This document shows positions 5,813 to 5,906 of a stretch of 5,906 bases of DNA, piece by piece. Within the stretch, counting starts at the first letter, position 1. Each line of letters starts with the position of its first letter. The DNA lies in contig JABEUP010000209.1 of NCBI GenBank assembly GCA_013044365.1, forward strand, positions 1 through 5,906, read 5' to 3'. The position numbers and the translations under genes are program-made. The notes under the pieces are model-generated. The model was not told the DNA's origin. It did no database searches and saw nothing but the letters and a program-made list of their open reading frames with translations. This DNA comes from Acidimicrobiaceae bacterium. Its GTDB lineage: Bacteria; Actinomycetota; Acidimicrobiia; Acidimicrobiales; Acidimicrobiaceae.

Positions 5813-5832
5813 CTAATCTTGTTTTACTTATA

Positions 5833-5905
5833 GGGCCGCTAGCTCATCGGGCAGAGCAGGAGACTTTTAATCTCAAGGTGCAGGGATCGAGACCCTGGCG
5901 GCCCA
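5833..5905 (+). tRNA. tRNA-Lys, anticodon TTT
   Basis: The 73-base cloverleaf folds by eye. The acceptor stem is GGGCCGC (5833-5839) with GCGGCCC (5898-5904), then discriminator A5905. The D-arm is GCTC/GAGC with a GG-containing loop. The anticodon loop CTTTTAA carries TTT at positions 34-36, reading lysine codons AAA and AAG. The T-stem is CAGGG/CCCTG. Two small oddities are a G-A pair at the top of the anticodon stem (27-43) and A instead of T at position 54 in the loop ATCGAGA. The window ends one base later (C), so whether CCA is encoded cannot be seen. Confidence 0.96.
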
Positions 5906-5906
5906 C

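Larger units (their letters stand above)
5498..5832. other. Non-coding stretch between the membrane-protein gene and the tRNA
   Basis: These 335 bases contain no reading frame that I can support. The best plus-strand candidates are only 4 codons (from 5553) and about 23 codons (from the ATG near 5654), neither with a ribosome site. Contents that can be named are the ribosome site of the membrane-protein gene (5504-5507, minus strand), an 8-bp self-complementary GGGGCCCC at 5634-5641, a 17-bp perfect palindrome at 5751-5767, and a possible tRNA promoter at 5782-5812. The last 150 bases are clearly more A/T-rich than the middle. Confidence 0.6.

Noticed and set aside
5833..5906. tRNA gene as integration site for a mobile island carrying the catabolic genes
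   Set aside because: Integrases normally use the 3' end of a tRNA gene, which faces out of the window. No integrase, direct repeat of the tRNA end or insertion sequence is seen on the cluster side.
1..5906. CRISPR array or tandem repeats
   Set aside because: No regularly spaced repeated units were seen at any scale when reading through the window.

Overview
The window looks like a bacterial chromosome fragment with a small catabolic gene cluster, two unrelated genes on the opposite strand and a tRNA gene. I cannot name the organism. Base composition is roughly balanced, three of the six protein genes start with TTG behind a well-placed Shine-Dalgarno sequence, and the gene families (IclR, PheA/TfdB-type hydroxylase, amidohydrolase-2, Pht5-like decarboxylase, TraR/DksA-type zinc finger) are widespread in Proteobacteria and other environmental bacteria. 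An uncultivated soil or marine bacterium is a reasonable guess only.

Left part (1-4473): the 5' part of an IclR-family regulator gene on the minus strand is divided by about 113 bases from three plus-strand genes. These encode a 544-residue FAD-dependent aromatic hydroxylase, a 340-residue ACMSD-like amidohydrolase (probably a decarboxylase or hydrolase), and a 331-residue protein of the 4,5-dihydroxyphthalate decarboxylase (Pht5) family. The divergent region holds overlapping candidate promoters and a 15-bp dyad covering both -35 boxes, as expected if the regulator controls both directions. The simplest reading is a peripheral pathway in which an aromatic acid is hydroxylated and decarboxylated before ring cleavage. 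The substrate is unknown, and no ring-cleavage dioxygenase or transporter is present.

A strong 14-bp hairpin lies between the second and third genes and may limit or process the transcript there.

Right part (4474-5906): a convergent 72-bp gap with imperfect hairpins separates the cluster from two minus-strand genes, probably cotranscribed. The upstream one is a membrane protein resembling b561-type cytochromes, with conserved-looking histidines. The downstream one is a 75-residue coiled-coil plus zinc-finger protein of the TraR/DksA type with a C-C-C-H ligand set. A 335-base non-coding stretch with a perfect 17-bp palindrome follows, then a tRNA-Lys(TTT) gene that ends at the window edge.

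No CRISPR array, insertion sequence, phage gene or rRNA was found. The main points of interest are the divergent control region, the pairing of two non-homologous decarboxylase-type proteins with one flavin hydroxylase, the missing first metal-binding histidine in the amidohydrolase, and the palindrome upstream of the tRNA.
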